Assembly: GCA_027621405.1 (NCBI GenBank)
Contig: JAQCBT010000005.1
Span: forward strand, 1-64,000
Direction of reading: 5' to 3'
DNA: 64,000 nucleotides
Source: Pseudomonadota bacterium
GTDB lineage: Bacteria > Pseudomonadota > Gammaproteobacteria > Pseudomonadales > Pseudohongiellaceae
Shown here: positions 27,317 to 39,307 of the stretch, piece after piece
Position numbering within the stretch: position 1 is the first letter of the stretch
How the letters are laid out: each line of letters starts with the position of its first letter
Made by a program: the position numbers and the translations under genes
Notes under the pieces: generated by a model
Databases searched by the model: none
Told to the model about the DNA's origin: nothing
Seen by the model: only the letters and a program-made list of their open reading frames with translations

Positions 27317-30148
27317 ATGCACGACAGTATGATGGAGGCAATGTGGAGTACCGGCCACCTATCCGGAAGCAATGCCGAATATGTCGAAGAGTTATATGAA
27401 AGCTATCTGGCGGATCCAGATTCTGTTCCTCTGCAGTGGCGAAATTTTTTCGACACACTTCCTTCTGCCAATGGCAATAAGGGCGGAGATGTTTCTCATG
27501 CAGCCATCAGGAGAGACTTCAAGACTTTAAGCAAGGTCAGTCGCTTTGCGCCCGTTCTCAGTAACGAGGCAGTCGTAAACTCTGAGCACGAAAGCAAGCA
27601 GGTGCAAGTCCTGCAGCTAATCAGTTCCTATCGGGTCCGCGGACACCAGAAGGCCCAGCTCGATCCTCTCGGTATTATGCACCGTGAGCGAGTACCCGAT
27701 CTGGAGCTGGAATTCCATGATCTTTCCCCAATCGATTATTCGACGATCTTCCAGACTGGCTCGCTGTTCATCAGCAAGGACAAGGCCACCCTGCGTGAGA
27801 TAACGGATACCCTGGAGCGCATCTACTGCAGTTCCGTGGGTTACGAATTCATGCACATCGTTAACCTGGAAGAGAAGCAGTGGATTCAGAAGCGTATCGA
27901 GAGCACCGATGGCTTCCCAACCTATGGCGATGACGTGAAGCGCCACCTGCTGGAGCGCTTGACGGCTGCCGAGGGTCTGGAAAAGCACCTGGATTCCAAG
28001 TACCCCGGCACCAAGCGTTTCGGCCTGGAGGGTGGTGAAAGCCTTATTCCTGCCCTGGATGAGCTCGTGCAACGCTCAGGCAAGTATGGCGCCAAGGAAA
28101 TAGTCCTGGGGATGGCTCACCGGGGCCGCCTCAACGTGTTGGTCAATATCCTTGGTAAGAACCCGGCCGACCTGTTCGATGAGTTTGAAGGCAAGGCGGT
28201 ATACCGCAGCTCCGGTGACGTTAAATATCACCAGGGTTTCTCGTCCAATATCATGACCGCCGGTGGGGAATTGCACATGGCGATGGCGTTTAATCCGTCT
28301 CACCTGGAGATTGTTGCTCCAGTAGTTGAGGGCTCGGTGCGCGCTCGCCAATCGCGACGCAAGGATCTGGACGGTAATCTGGTAGTCCCGATTATCTGTC
28401 ATGGCGATGCCGCCTTCGCTGGCCAGGGCGTTGTCATGGAAACGTTCCAGATGTCCCAGACCAGGGCTTTCAAGACTGGTGGCACCGTGCACATAATCGT
28501 GAACAACCAGGTTGGCTTCACAACTTCCCGTCAGGACGACGCCCGTTCCACGGAATACTGCACTGATGTCGCACGTATGGTGCAGGCGCCAATCTTCCAT
28601 GTAAATGCGGATGACCCGGAAGCCGTGCTGTTTGTGACACAATTGGCCCTGGATTTCCGCTATGAATTCAAGAAAGACGTGGTGATTGACCTGGTCTGCT
28701 ATCGACGCCGGGGTCACAACGAGACGGACGAACCTTCAGCAACCCAGCCGCTGATGTATGCCAAGATAAAGCAGCATCCTTCCACCCGTGCACTGTATGC
28801 AGAGAAGCTGGCGGCAGAAGGCCTGGTAACAATGGCCTACGCCGAACAGATGAATGCCGGTTACAGGAATGCCCTGGACAAGGGTAATCACGTGGTTAAG
28901 AGCCTAGTGAAAGAGCCTTCGATCGAGTTGTTCGTCGATTGGAGTCCCTATCTGGGTCACGACTGGAGTCCCCATTACAACACATCGATTCCTCTGAAGA
29001 ATCTGCAGGCGCTGGCGAAGAAGCTGGTAGATCTGCCGAAGGACCTGAGCGTACAGCGCCAGGTACAGAAGGTATACAGCGACCGTGCTGCAATGGCCGC
29101 GGGCGAATCACCGGTTGACTGGGGTTTTGCCGAGACACTGGCCTACGCCAGTGTTATCACCAGTGGCAATTCCGTTCGTATTACCGGCCAGGATGTTGGA
29201 CGTGGCACCTTTTCTCATCGTCACGCTGTCATCTATGACCAGAGGACGAACGAGGATTATATTCCACTGCAGAAGATCGCTCCGGATCAGAGCAAGTTCT
29301 CGATCTACGACTCGCTGTTGTCAGAAGAAGCCGTATTGGCCTTTGAATATGGCTATGCCACCACGACCCCTAACGCATTGGTCATCTGGGAAGCGCAGTT
29401 CGGCGATTTTGCCAATTCTGCCCAGGTGGTAATCGATCAGTTCATCACCAGTGGTGAGCACAAGTGGCAGCGGCTGTGTGGCCTGACCTTGCTCCTGCCC
29501 CATGGTTACGAAGGGCAGGGTCCGGAACATTCGTCCGCCCGACTCGAACGTTTCCTGCAGCTGTGTGCCGAGCACAATATCCAGGTGTGCCTGCCTACGA
29601 CCTCGGCTCAGGTGTTCCACATGCTGCGCAAACAGGTGTTGTGCCCGCTGCGTAAACCGCTGGTGGTCATGTCGCCGAAGAGTCTGCTGCGACACAAGGA
29701 GACAGTTTCCAGCCTTGAGGAACTCGCCGAAGGCTCTTTCCGTGTGGTCATCGATGAAACAGATGAGATCGACAAGGAGAAGGTGCGCAAGGTAATCATC
29801 TGTGCCGGGAAGGTTTACTACGACCTGCGCAGTGAACGACGCACACGTGGCCTGAACGATATTGCAATCATCCGCCTGGAGCAGTTGTATCCGTTCCCGC
29901 AGGATGATTTCGAGCAGTGCATGCTGCAGTACAAGAACGTGGAAGAAATTATCTGGTGCCAGGAAGAGCCGATGAACCAGGGCGCCTGGTACTCGAGCCA
30001 GCACCATATGCGAAGGACTATTGCTGAACACTTCCCGAATATCTGGCTTGGTTATGCAGGAAGGGAAGCTTCTGCTGCAGCAGCGGCTGGTTATCCAGCC
30101 CTGCACATCAGCCAACAGCGGCAATTTATCGATGAGGCATTGAGCTAG
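27317..30148 (+). CDS. sucA: 2-oxoglutarate dehydrogenase E1
   Basis: 943 residues (E. coli 933). The N-terminus has the family's SGSNAEYVEELYESYLADP. The ThDP site shows GDAAFAGQGVV and IIVNNQVGFTTS, with substrate histidines in the GMAHRGRLNVL region. It decarboxylates 2-oxoglutarate and succinylates the lipoyl group of SucB. The order sdhB-sucA-sucB-lpdA-sucC-sucD forms one TCA block. Confidence 0.97.
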   Translation: MHDSMMEAMWSTGHLSGSNAEYVEELYESYLADPDSVPLQWRNFFDTLPSANGNKGGDVSHAAIRRDFKTLSKVSRFAPVLSNEAVVNSEHESKQVQVLQLISSYRVRGHQKAQLDPLGIMHRERVPDLELEFHDLSPIDYSTIFQTGSLFISKDKATLREITDTLERIYCSSVGYEFMHIVNLEEKQWIQKRIESTDGFPTYGDDVKRHLLERLTAAEGLEKHLDSKYPGTKRFGLEGGESLIPALDELVQRSGKYGAKEIVLGMAHRGRLNVLVNILGKNPADLFDEFEGKAVYRSSGDVKYHQGFSSNIMTAGGELHMAMAFNPSHLEIVAPVVEGSVRARQSRRKDLDGNLVVPIICHGDAAFAGQGVVMETFQMSQTRAFKTGGTVHIIVNNQVGFTTSRQDDARSTEYCTDVARMVQAPIFHVNADDPEAVLFVTQLALDFRYEFKKDVVIDLVCYRRRGHNETDEPSATQPLMYAKIKQHPSTRALYAEKLAAEGLVTMAYAEQMNAGYRNALDKGNHVVKSLVKEPSIELFVDWSPYLGHDWSPHYNTSIPLKNLQALAKKLVDLPKDLSVQRQVQKVYSDRAAMAAGESPVDWGFAETLAYASVITSGNSVRITGQDVGRGTFSHRHAVIYDQRTNEDYIPLQKIAPDQSKFSIYDSLLSEEAVLAFEYGYATTTPNALVIWEAQFGDFANSAQVVIDQFITSGEHKWQRLCGLTLLLPHGYEGQGPEHSSARLERFLQLCAEHNIQVCLPTTSAQVFHMLRKQVLCPLRKPLVVMSPKSLLRHKETVSSLEELAEGSFRVVIDETDEIDKEKVRKVIICAGKVYYDLRSERRTRGLNDIAIIRLEQLYPFPQDDFEQCMLQYKNVEEIIWCQEEPMNQGAWYSSQHHMRRTIAEHFPNIWLGYAGREASAAAAAGYPALHISQQRQFIDEALS

Positions 30149-30229
30149 CTCGTCGGGAAAATTGAGAAAGATAACTTAAAAAAATAAGAGGGCAACGAGC
30201 CCGCTTGCGCTAATCAAGTAGGATCAGTC

Positions 30230-31447
30230 ATGACAATTGAAATCAAGGCGCCAACGCTACCAGAGTCAGTCCCGGATGGCACGATCGCTACCTGGTACAA
30301 GAAAGTAGGTGAGAGCGTTTCCCGAGATGAATTACTGGTGGATATCGAGACCGACAAGGTGGTCATCGAAGTGGTTTCACCTAACGATGGTGTATTAAAG
30401 GAAATACTCAAGGACTCCGGCGATACCATTGTCAGCAATGAATCGATTGGCGTCATCGAAGCCGGCGCCTCGGCACCGGCACCAGAGCCCGCCGCCGAGG
30501 CAACGGCTGCTGCGGCACCTGCCACCAGCTCGGCTTCCCAGTCAGCGAGCGAGGAAGCGGCAATGCTCAGCCCGGCCGCCCGCAAGCTTGCGGAAGAGAA
30601 CAATGTGGATATCGACTCCGTGCACGGTTCCGGCAAGGATGGACGTATAACCAAGGAAGATATCATCAAGCATCTGGAAACCCCGGCTGTGAGCCCGGCA
30701 CCGGTGGCGGCGCCCGAATTGAGCCTGACAGCCAGTGCGAGTGGTCGCATCGAAGAGCGGGTTCCCATGAGTCGACTGCGAGCCAAGGTTGCCGAACGAC
30801 TGCTTGAAGCGACCCAGACCACAGCCATGCTGACTACCTTCAACGAGGTGAACATGGAACCGGTCATGACTATTCGTAATCGGTATAAAGATGAGTTTGA
30901 GAAGGCTCACGATGGGGTTCGACTCGGCTTCATGTCTTTCTTCGTGCGCGCATCCATCGAGGCGTTGAAACGTTTCCCTGCGGTCAATGCATCTATCGAC
31001 GGTGGTGACATCGTCTACCACGGATACCAGGATATCGGCGTTGCGGTATCTTCTCCCCGTGGGCTTGTGGTTCCTGTGCTACGCAATGCAGACAATATGG
31101 GACTGGCCCAGATCGAGAAAGAAATTCGTGGATTCGGAGAAAAAGCCAGAGACGGCAAGCTCGCGATTGAAGAAATGACAGGTGGCACCTTTACTATCTC
31201 GAATGGCGGAGTCTTCGGATCTCTGCTTTCAACTCCTATTCTCAATCCACCTCAGACAGCGATTCTGGGAATGCACAAGATTCAGGATCGCCCCATGGCG
31301 GTGGATGGCGAGGTCAAGGTGCTGCCCATGATGTACCTTGCTCTGTCATACGACCATCGCATGATCGATGGCAAGGAAGCCGTGCAATTCCTGGTAACAA
31401 TCAAGGAGTTATTGGAAGATCCCACGCGACTCATTCTGGAAATCTGA
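30230..31447 (+). CDS. sucB: 2-oxoglutarate dehydrogenase E2 (dihydrolipoyl succinyltransferase)
   Basis: 405 residues. One lipoyl domain (lysine K43 in ETDKVVIEV) is followed by an Ala/Pro-rich linker (about 82-105), a peripheral subunit-binding domain (about 109-146, [11 protein letters not shown]) and a catalytic acyltransferase domain ending in [10 protein letters not shown]. It transfers the succinyl group to CoA. The gap after sucA is 81 nt. Confidence 0.97.
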   Translation: MTIEIKAPTLPESVPDGTIATWYKKVGESVSRDELLVDIETDKVVIEVVSPNDGVLKEILKDSGDTIVSNESIGVIEAGASAPAPEPAAEATAAAAPATSSASQSASEEAAMLSPAARKLAEENNVDIDSVHGSGKDGRITKEDIIKHLETPAVSPAPVAAPELSLTASASGRIEERVPMSRLRAKVAERLLEATQTTAMLTTFNEVNMEPVMTIRNRYKDEFEKAHDGVRLGFMSFFVRASIEALKRFPAVNASIDGGDIVYHGYQDIGVAVSSPRGLVVPVLRNADNMGLAQIEKEIRGFGEKARDGKLAIEEMTGGTFTISNGGVFGSLLSTPILNPPQTAILGMHKIQDRPMAVDGEVKVLPMMYLALSYDHRMIDGKEAVQFLVTIKELLEDPTRLILEI

Positions 31448-31472
31448 TATTTCCACAGCAAAGGCGACTTAA

Positions 31473-32927
<1,455 letters not shown>

Positions 32928-32986
32928 CACGCAATAACTGGCGCTGAGAATCAAACAATAAAAAGTTCTACCCAAACGGAGCATTC

Positions 32987-34156
32987 ATGAATTTACACGA
33001 ATACCAGGCAAAGCAGTTGTTTGCCGAGTATGGCCTGCCAGTGTCAAAGGGCATGGCCGTCGACACGCCGGAAGCTGCCGCGGCCGCTACCACTGAGATA
33101 GGTGGCAATAAATGGGTGGTGAAAGCCCAGGTACATGCCGGGGGCAGGGGCAAGGCCGGTGGCGTGAAACTCGTTGACTCGGCTGCCGAGGCGGAAGAGT
33201 TTGCCCGCCAGTGGCTGGGCAAGAACCTGGTGACCTACCAGACCGACGCCAACGGTCAACCGGTGAGCAAGATTCTCGTGGAATCCTGCACGGATATCGC
33301 GCAAGAGCTTTATCTCGGCGCCGTAGTAGATCGAGCCACCCGACGCATCGTCTTCATGGCCTCCGTTGAAGGCGGTGTGGAGATCGAGAAGGTTGCCGCC
33401 GAAACGCCGGAAAAAATTCTCAAGGCAACGATCGATCCATTGACTGGTCCGCAGCCTTACCAGGGCAGGGATCTGGCATTCCGTCTCGGTCTCGAAGGAG
33501 ACCAGATCAAGCAGTTCACGAAACTGTTCCTGGGTCTGGCTAAACTGTTTGAGGATCTGGACCTGTCCCTGCTCGAGATCAACCCGCTGGTGATTACGGA
33601 AGCAGGCAACCTGCATTGCCTGGATGGCAAGATCAATATCGACGGTAATGCACTCTATCGTCAGCCCAGGCTGCAGGCCATGCATGATCCCAGTCAGGAT
33701 GATGAGCGAGAGGCCCAGGCCGCACAGTGGGAACTGAACTACGTGGCGCTAGATGGCAATATCGGATGCATGGTGAATGGCGCAGGCCTGGCCATGGGTA
33801 CCATGGACATCGTGCAGCTGTTCGGAGGTTCTCCAGCCAACTTCCTCGACGTGGGAGGCGGCGCAACCAAGGAGCGGGTCAGCGAAGCCTTCAAGATAAT
33901 CCTCTCTGACGAAAACGTGAAGGCGGTTCTGGTCAACATCTTTGGCGGAATCGTGCGTTGTGACCTGATTGCCGAAGGAGTGATCGGTGCGGTGGAAGAA
34001 GTGGGGGTCGAAGTACCTGTGGTAGTCAGGTTGGAAGGAAACAATGCCGAACTCGGCCGCGAAGTGCTGAGCAAGAGCGGCCTGAATATTATTGCGGCTG
34101 ACTCCCTGTCAGATGCGGCAGAAAAAGTAGTTGCTGCAGCGGGAGGTAGCAAATGA
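32987..34156 (+). CDS. sucC: Succinyl-CoA ligase beta subunit
   Basis: 389 residues. ATP-grasp fold with N-terminal [38 protein letters not shown] and [11 protein letters not shown], then the C-terminal FGGIVRCD domain. With SucD it makes succinate and ATP/GTP from succinyl-CoA. It overlaps sucD by 4 nt (ATGA). Confidence 0.97.
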   Translation: MNLHEYQAKQLFAEYGLPVSKGMAVDTPEAAAAATTEIGGNKWVVKAQVHAGGRGKAGGVKLVDSAAEAEEFARQWLGKNLVTYQTDANGQPVSKILVESCTDIAQELYLGAVVDRATRRIVFMASVEGGVEIEKVAAETPEKILKATIDPLTGPQPYQGRDLAFRLGLEGDQIKQFTKLFLGLAKLFEDLDLSLLEINPLVITEAGNLHCLDGKINIDGNALYRQPRLQAMHDPSQDDEREAQAAQWELNYVALDGNIGCMVNGAGLAMGTMDIVQLFGGSPANFLDVGGGATKERVSEAFKIILSDENVKAVLVNIFGGIVRCDLIAEGVIGAVEEVGVEVPVVVRLEGNNAELGREVLSKSGLNIIAADSLSDAAEKVVAAAGGSK

Positions 34157-35025
34157 GTATTCTTATCGACAAGAACACCAAAGTCATTTGCCAGGGTCTC
34201 ACTGGCTCACAGGGTACTTTCCACACCGAGCAGGCTATCGAATACGGCACCAGGATGGTGGGTGGCGTGACACCGGGCAAGGGTGGCCAGGTGCATCTGG
34301 GCCTGCCTGTATTCAATACCGTCGCCGAAGCGATGGAGAAGACAGAAGCGGATGCTTCTGTTATTTATGTGCCCGCACCATTCTGCAAGGACTCGATCCT
34401 CGAGGCGGTAGATGCCGGAGTCAAGCTGGTGGTCTGTATCACCGAAGGCATTCCCACCCTGGACATGCTGGTCGCCAAGGAAAAATGCGACCAGGCCGGT
34501 GTGCGCCTCATCGGTCCTAACTGTCCCGGAGTTATCACCCCGGGCGAATGCAAGATCGGCATCATGCCAGGGCATATTCACCTGCCGGGCAAGGTAGGTA
34601 TCGTGTCCCGTTCTGGTACCCTGACCTATGAGGCCGTGAAGCAATCGACCGATCATGGTTTCGGTCAATCGTCCTGTGTCGGCATAGGTGGCGATCCTAT
34701 TCCTGGCTCCAACTTCATCGACATCCTGGGCATGTTTGAGAAAGACCCGGCCACTGAAGCCATCGTCATGATTGGCGAAATTGGTGGTACCGCTGAAGAA
34801 GAAGCCGCAGCATTCATCAAGGCCAACGTGAGCAAGCCTGTTGTGGCATACATCGCGGGAGTTACCGCGCCACCGGGCAAGCGCATGGGGCATGCCGGCG
34901 CGATCATCTCCGGTGGCAAGGGTACGGCAGACGAGAAATTTGCGGCCCTCAATGATGCGGGGGTCAAGACCGTTCGCAGCCTTGCAGATATTGGCGCCGG
35001 GCTGAGTGAAATAACCGGCTGGTAG
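34153..35025 (+). CDS. sucD: Succinyl-CoA ligase alpha subunit
   Basis: 290 residues. CoA-binding Rossmann fold at the N-terminus ([16 protein letters not shown]), and the active-site His H247 in [15 protein letters not shown], which is phosphorylated during catalysis. It ends the TCA operon. Its stop codon lies inside the left arm of the terminator. Confidence 0.97.
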   Translation: MSILIDKNTKVICQGLTGSQGTFHTEQAIEYGTRMVGGVTPGKGGQVHLGLPVFNTVAEAMEKTEADASVIYVPAPFCKDSILEAVDAGVKLVVCITEGIPTLDMLVAKEKCDQAGVRLIGPNCPGVITPGECKIGIMPGHIHLPGKVGIVSRSGTLTYEAVKQSTDHGFGQSSCVGIGGDPIPGSNFIDILGMFEKDPATEAIVMIGEIGGTAEEEAAAFIKANVSKPVVAYIAGVTAPPGKRMGHAGAIISGGKGTADEKFAALNDAGVKTVRSLADIGAGLSEITGW

Positions 35026-35056
35026 CCTTCGCTACCAGCCACTTTTTTCTTCTTTT
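35017..35056 (+). terminator. Terminator of the sdh-suc operon
   Basis: GGCTGGTAGC-CTTC-GCTACCAGCC, a perfect 10-bp stem, followed by TTTTTTCTTCTTTTT. The left arm contains the last codon and TAG stop of sucD. Confidence 0.92.
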
Positions 35057-35492
35057 TCCTTTCCTTTACTTGCACTTCTAAAGAACCTTTTGTCTATCTG
35101 AATTTATCAGACAAAAGGTTCTATCTACGCGATATGTTGTGATACGCTTAGCCGCGAATTCAGCTTAACGCGCTGAATTTCAGGGAGTATTTGGCTATGT
35201 TTTTACTTGATGCAAGTGATACACAGTCAGGTCGAATCTGGGGTTACCAAGCTTCTCAAATATTTCCAAATTGAGTAGTTTGGTAACCCTTGTTCGGCAA
35301 TATTTCAGGGAAAACTGTCCTTATTGAGGGAGTAGAATACTCATGGAATCCTCAGACAGTTTGATAGGGAAGGAAGGAAGAATAATATAGAAGTTTTCCG
35401 AGTCTAATTTGTTATCTGACTTGATAAAGGGAAACCTGATAATAAACCCCGCGAATTAGACCCGCATTCAACTAAATAAAATAGGATGGCAC
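35057..35492. promoter_or_regulatory. Leader of the TonB operon with three inverted repeats
   Basis: No gene is supportable. Three dyads are seen: AGAACCTTTTGTCT with its complement (35082-35095 / 35109-35122, perfect 14 bp); AATTCAGC/GCTGAATT (35157-35164 / 35172-35179); and GGGTTACCAA/TTGGTAACCC (35241-35250 / 35280-35289), the last enclosing CTCAA/TTGAG. The segment is AT-rich and no clear sigma-70 promoter was resolved. The dyads could be operators or structured leader RNA. Confidence 0.5.
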
Positions 35493-36296
35493 ATGAAAAA
35501 CCGTCGCATTAACCGATTGAGCATGCCTGCTCTGGTGATTCTGATGTCCGGCCTCTTCGGTACTGCGCAGGCGCAGGACATACTGGTCGACAGCAGCATT
35601 CTGGACAAGGCAATGGATGTCCTCGGTGAGAAATATTCGGAGTCTCGTGAAGTGCAGGTGGAAATTACCCGCCTCGCAAGTGAAGCGAGTTCTACATTCG
35701 AAGAATTCAAACGCGCAAATGACAACCTGGAATCCCTGCTGGTACTTAACGCCGGCTACCGTCGTCAGATCGCAGCCCAGGAAGAGCAGATAGCTACCCT
35801 GGACGAATCGATTGCTTCCGTTGAGGAAGTGACACGTGAGATTCCCTTATTGATGGAAAAAATGCTGAGTGGCCTGGAGCAGTTTGTGGCTCTGGATTTC
35901 CCATTCCGTAATGAAGAGCGTCAGGCGCGACTGCAGTTCGCTCGCGACGCGATCGATAACCCCGATGTGTCCATCGCTGAAAAATTCCGCCAGGTACTGG
36001 TGATGTACCAGACCGAAGCCGCCTTTGGCCGCACTAACGAGAGTTATCCTGACACCATCGAGATAGGTGGTGTAGAGCGTGATGTGAACGTTGTACGTAT
36101 TGGTCGTGTGGCCCTGATGTACCAGACCACAGATCGCCAGGTCACCGGTGCATGGGATAACAACGCGCGCCAGTGGGTTGAGTTACCTGCGTCAGAATAC
36201 CGCCAGGAAGTACAACAAGCTAACCGGGTCGTACAGAGCCTGGATGCGCCCGATATTCTCTTCTTGCCAGTTCACGCTCCGGAGGCAGCACGATAA
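35493..36296 (+). CDS. DUF3450 periplasmic coiled-coil protein of the TonB operon
   Basis: 267 residues. Sec signal peptide (1-28, ending AQA before QDI). A long coiled coil (about 50-115, rich in Glu/Gln/Arg) precedes a compact C-terminal domain with YQTEAAFGRTNESYPDTIE and RVALMYQTTDR, the DUF3450 pattern. It is the first gene of the six-gene TonB system; its last base is the first base of the next start. A periplasmic accessory role in the motor is inferred from context. Confidence 0.85.
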   Translation: MKNRRINRLSMPALVILMSGLFGTAQAQDILVDSSILDKAMDVLGEKYSESREVQVEITRLASEASSTFEEFKRANDNLESLLVLNAGYRRQIAAQEEQIATLDESIASVEEVTREIPLLMEKMLSGLEQFVALDFPFRNEERQARLQFARDAIDNPDVSIAEKFRQVLVMYQTEAAFGRTNESYPDTIEIGGVERDVNVVRIGRVALMYQTTDRQVTGAWDNNARQWVELPASEYRQEVQQANRVVQSLDAPDILFLPVHAPEAAR

Positions 36297-37684
36297 TGAA
36301 AGCTCTAAAGATACTTGGCGGACTTTCCGCAGCCTCTTTATTCCTTATTTGTTCTTCCCAGCTTTCAGCACAGGCGACATCCCTGGCTGACTTGCTGGAT
36401 GCCGTTGAAAACGACCGGGTGCGGGAGTCTGCCGATTACAGGGAACGCCTGCAGGAGTTCGAACAGAACGCCGCCCGCCAGCAACAAATTCTGGATACAA
36501 CCAACAATCGCATCACCGAGCAGGAAGATCTGCAGGTGCAGTTGAGTGACCAGTTCGAAGCAAATGAATTGATCATCGCTGACAAGCGCGAGGTTTTGCG
36601 TAACCGACGTGGTGACCTGAACGAACTCTTCGGAACCCTGCAGGGGGTGGCCGGTGATTTCCTGAGTAATTTCCAGGATTCACTGATCAGCGCCCAGTAC
36701 CCGGGCCGAAGTGCCGAGTTGGAAAGAATCATCGACCGTGCGGGCAGCACCATCGAGCAGCTCAACATCTCCGAGATGGAGCGCTTCTGGTACTTCATGC
36801 ACCAGGAAGTAACCGAGTCTGGCCGCGTTGTCACTTATAACGGTGATATCGCACTGCCCAGCGGTGATACTGCTAACCGCACCATCACCCGAATCGGAGC
36901 CTTCAATGCGATTTCCGATGGCGAATACCTCAGCTACACTGGCGCCGTTGGTCATCTGCAGGTTCTGCCTCGCCAGCCATCTGCCGATGTGCTTGGTTCG
37001 GCTCGTGAACTGCAATCAGCCTCATCCGGCCTGGTACGAGTGGGTATCGACCCCACCGGTGGTGTAGGTGGACAGGTAATGGCTAACCTGGTGAACTTCC
37101 CCAGTGCCCAGGAGCAGGTTGAAGCGAACGCTGGCGTGATTGGTTTCATCATCATCGGCGTCGGTGTGGTAGGTATTCTGCTTGGCTTCTACCGCTTGCT
37201 GATGCTGACCCTGGTTTCCATCAAGGTACGTTCGCAGCTCAAGAGCGACAAGCCAGCCAAGAACAACCCACTGGGTCGTGTATTGCTGGTAGCCGAATCC
37301 AACCCATCCGCGGATACAGAAACCCTGGAGTTGAAACTGGGCGAGGCGATCCTGAAGGAAACGCCGTCCCTGGAAAGCATGCTGACACTGATCAAGATGA
37401 TCGCCACCATCGCACCGCTGGGCGGTCTGTTGGGTACGGTGACTGGTATGATCCAGGTGTTCCAGCAGATCACGGTTTACGGTGCTGGTGACCCGACCAT
37501 CATGGCCGGCGGTATCTCACAGGCACTTATGACTACGGTACTGGGTATTGTGGTGGCGATTCCTACCATCTTTATGCACACCGTGGTGAAGAGCCGCAGC
37601 GACAATATCATCCATATCCTGGAAGAGCAGGCTACTGGCATGATTGCACAGAAAGCGGAACGTTCCGCAGGCAGTCGAGCCTAA
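36296..37684 (+). CDS. Long MotA/TolQ/ExbB proton-channel protein with periplasmic domain
   Basis: 462 residues. Signal-like N-terminus (1-26), then a large periplasmic region with a coiled coil (about 40-110). Transmembrane segments are at about 281-302, 365-388 and 400-430. The proton-channel core contains IATIAPLGGLLGTVTGMIQVF and GGISQALMTTVLGIVVAIPTI, the TolQ/ExbB signature. It is far longer than ordinary ExbB (about 240) owing to the N-terminal extension, a known feature of this operon type. It pairs with the short ExbB and ExbD downstream. Confidence 0.88.
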   Translation: MKALKILGGLSAASLFLICSSQLSAQATSLADLLDAVENDRVRESADYRERLQEFEQNAARQQQILDTTNNRITEQEDLQVQLSDQFEANELIIADKREVLRNRRGDLNELFGTLQGVAGDFLSNFQDSLISAQYPGRSAELERIIDRAGSTIEQLNISEMERFWYFMHQEVTESGRVVTYNGDIALPSGDTANRTITRIGAFNAISDGEYLSYTGAVGHLQVLPRQPSADVLGSARELQSASSGLVRVGIDPTGGVGGQVMANLVNFPSAQEQVEANAGVIGFIIIGVGVVGILLGFYRLLMLTLVSIKVRSQLKSDKPAKNNPLGRVLLVAESNPSADTETLELKLGEAILKETPSLESMLTLIKMIATIAPLGGLLGTVTGMIQVFQQITVYGAGDPTIMAGGISQALMTTVLGIVVAIPTIFMHTVVKSRSDNIIHILEEQATGMIAQKAERSAGSRA

Positions 37685-37699
37685 GTAGGGAGAGATAAG

Positions 37700-38230
37700 A
37701 TGCCTCTGTTTCTTTTAGACATTCTCGATGCCATCGAGGCCTTCATGAATCGAGGTGGACCCGTGTTGACAATCATCATGGGGCTGCTCTTGATCAAGTG
37801 GTCACTGGTCTTCGAGCGGGTCTGGTATATCAATACCACCCACAGAAAGAACGTCAAGAACACACTGGCGGAATGGAATGCGCGCACAGACAAGTCATCC
37901 TGGAGCGCGCACCAGATCCGCACCATGATGATTTCCAAGATTTCACTGGATGTTAAGAACACCATGCCGATCATTGAGGTACTGGTCACGATCTGCCCGC
38001 TACTGGGCCTGATCGGGACGGTAACCGGAATGATCGAGGTGTTCTTCGTCATGTCATTCAGTGGCGGCGGTGATGCGAAATCCATGGCCGGTGGTGTATC
38101 TAAAGCCACGATTCCTACCATGGCAGGCATGGTGGGGGCTATTTCCGGCATCTTCGCGTTCAATTATCTGAAAGCCAATATCGATCGGGATCTGGAACTA
38201 CTGGAAGATCACCTTCCCATCAACCAGTAA
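37700..38230 (+). CDS. exbB: ExbB-type proton channel subunit
   Basis: 176 residues with three hydrophobic helices and the channel motif TICPLLGLIGTVTGMIEVF, followed by GGVSKATIPTMAGMVGAIS. It forms the ring of the Ton motor around ExbD and converts proton flow into force on TonB. It starts 15 nt after the long ExbB-like gene. Confidence 0.92.
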   Translation: MPLFLLDILDAIEAFMNRGGPVLTIIMGLLLIKWSLVFERVWYINTTHRKNVKNTLAEWNARTDKSSWSAHQIRTMMISKISLDVKNTMPIIEVLVTICPLLGLIGTVTGMIEVFFVMSFSGGGDAKSMAGGVSKATIPTMAGMVGAISGIFAFNYLKANIDRDLELLEDHLPINQ

Positions 38231-38256
38231 GTCAGATTCGGATTCAAGGTTAATTT

Positions 38257-38664
38257 ATGAAATCAGGTTTAATGAAACAAAGAGACCAGGAAGAAGCCGG
38301 TGAGATTGACCTCACACCGATGCTTGATGTGGTCTTTATTCTGCTTATCTTCTTTATCGTAACTTCGGTCTTTGTGACTGAAGCCGGTATCGATGTCAGC
38401 AAGCCGGAGGCATCCACTGCCAGTGATACTTCCGGCGACTTGATCCTGATCGCGGTAGGTCCAGGTGGTGACATCTGGATCGATGGCGATCAGATCGATC
38501 CACGCTTTATTCGTTCTCGATTCGAACTGCGTCTCGCCGATGCGCCCAATTCTGCGGTGATTATCCAGGCTGACCAGAATGCGAATAACGAGCAGGTGAT
38601 GATGATCCTTGCTGCGGCAAGGGAAGCCAACATAGAAGACGTGAGAATATCTGCGGAGGGTTAA
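38257..38664 (+). CDS. exbD: ExbD-type proton channel subunit
   Basis: 135 residues. One transmembrane helix, with the essential Asp at D24 in IDLTPMLDVVFILLIFFIV. The C-terminal periplasmic domain has IQADQNANNEQVM. It couples proton movement through ExbB to TonB. Confidence 0.92.
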   Translation: MKSGLMKQRDQEEAGEIDLTPMLDVVFILLIFFIVTSVFVTEAGIDVSKPEASTASDTSGDLILIAVGPGGDIWIDGDQIDPRFIRSRFELRLADAPNSAVIIQADQNANNEQVMMILAAAREANIEDVRISAEG

Positions 38665-38665
38665 C

Positions 38666-39280
38666 ATGATCGTAGTCAGATGGGCAGTATCAATGACGAT
38701 GGCCGTAGTTATTACACTAGGGCTGTTCTATTTCATGCAGGCACTGATTGCTACGGGTGAACGCTTCGACCAGCGGGTCAACGTTGTACGCATCGTTGAC
38801 GCCACCATGCCGGAGATCGAACTCGAGGTTATCGAGGAGATCGACAAGCCAGAGATGATCGAGGAAGTGGTTCAGGACACGCCTGACACCCCGGATCGAC
38901 AGATCAACCTGGATTCCGGGCCTGCGCTGAACATCGAGCGCGCCAGCATTGAAGTGGACACAAGCCTGGACATCAGCAATGCGGGAATTTCCGCAACCGA
39001 CGGTGACTATCTGCCACTGGTGGCTATTGCACCCCAGTACCCAACCCGGGCCGCCCAACGCGGAATCCAGGGGTGGTGCCTTGTGTCATTTACGGTGGAC
39101 GGCATGGGCAATGTGGTCGAGGACACGATCGTTGTTGTCGATGCAGAACCCCAGAATATTTTCGACCGTTCATCCATCAACGCAGCAGCACGATTCAAAT
39201 TTCAACCTCGGGTGGTTGATGGCCAGGGTGTAGACGTTCCAGGCGTTCAATACCTGTTCCGCTATCAGCTGGAAGAGTAA
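38666..39280 (+). CDS. tonB: TonB energy-transducing protein
   Basis: 204 residues. One N-terminal transmembrane helix (about 8-30), an acidic/proline-containing periplasmic linker (Glu/Asp-rich, 50-85), and a C-terminal TonB domain (about 118-204: YPTRAAQRGIQGWCLVSFTV, ARFKFQP). It contacts TonB boxes of outer-membrane receptors. The linker is short and acidic, unlike the Pro-Lys linker of E. coli TonB. Confidence 0.92.
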   Translation: MIVVRWAVSMTMAVVITLGLFYFMQALIATGERFDQRVNVVRIVDATMPEIELEVIEEIDKPEMIEEVVQDTPDTPDRQINLDSGPALNIERASIEVDTSLDISNAGISATDGDYLPLVAIAPQYPTRAAQRGIQGWCLVSFTVDGMGNVVEDTIVVVDAEPQNIFDRSSINAAARFKFQPRVVDGQGVDVPGVQYLFRYQLEE

Positions 39281-39307
39281 GGATTATCTAGGGGTCTGAA
39301 TAGAATT

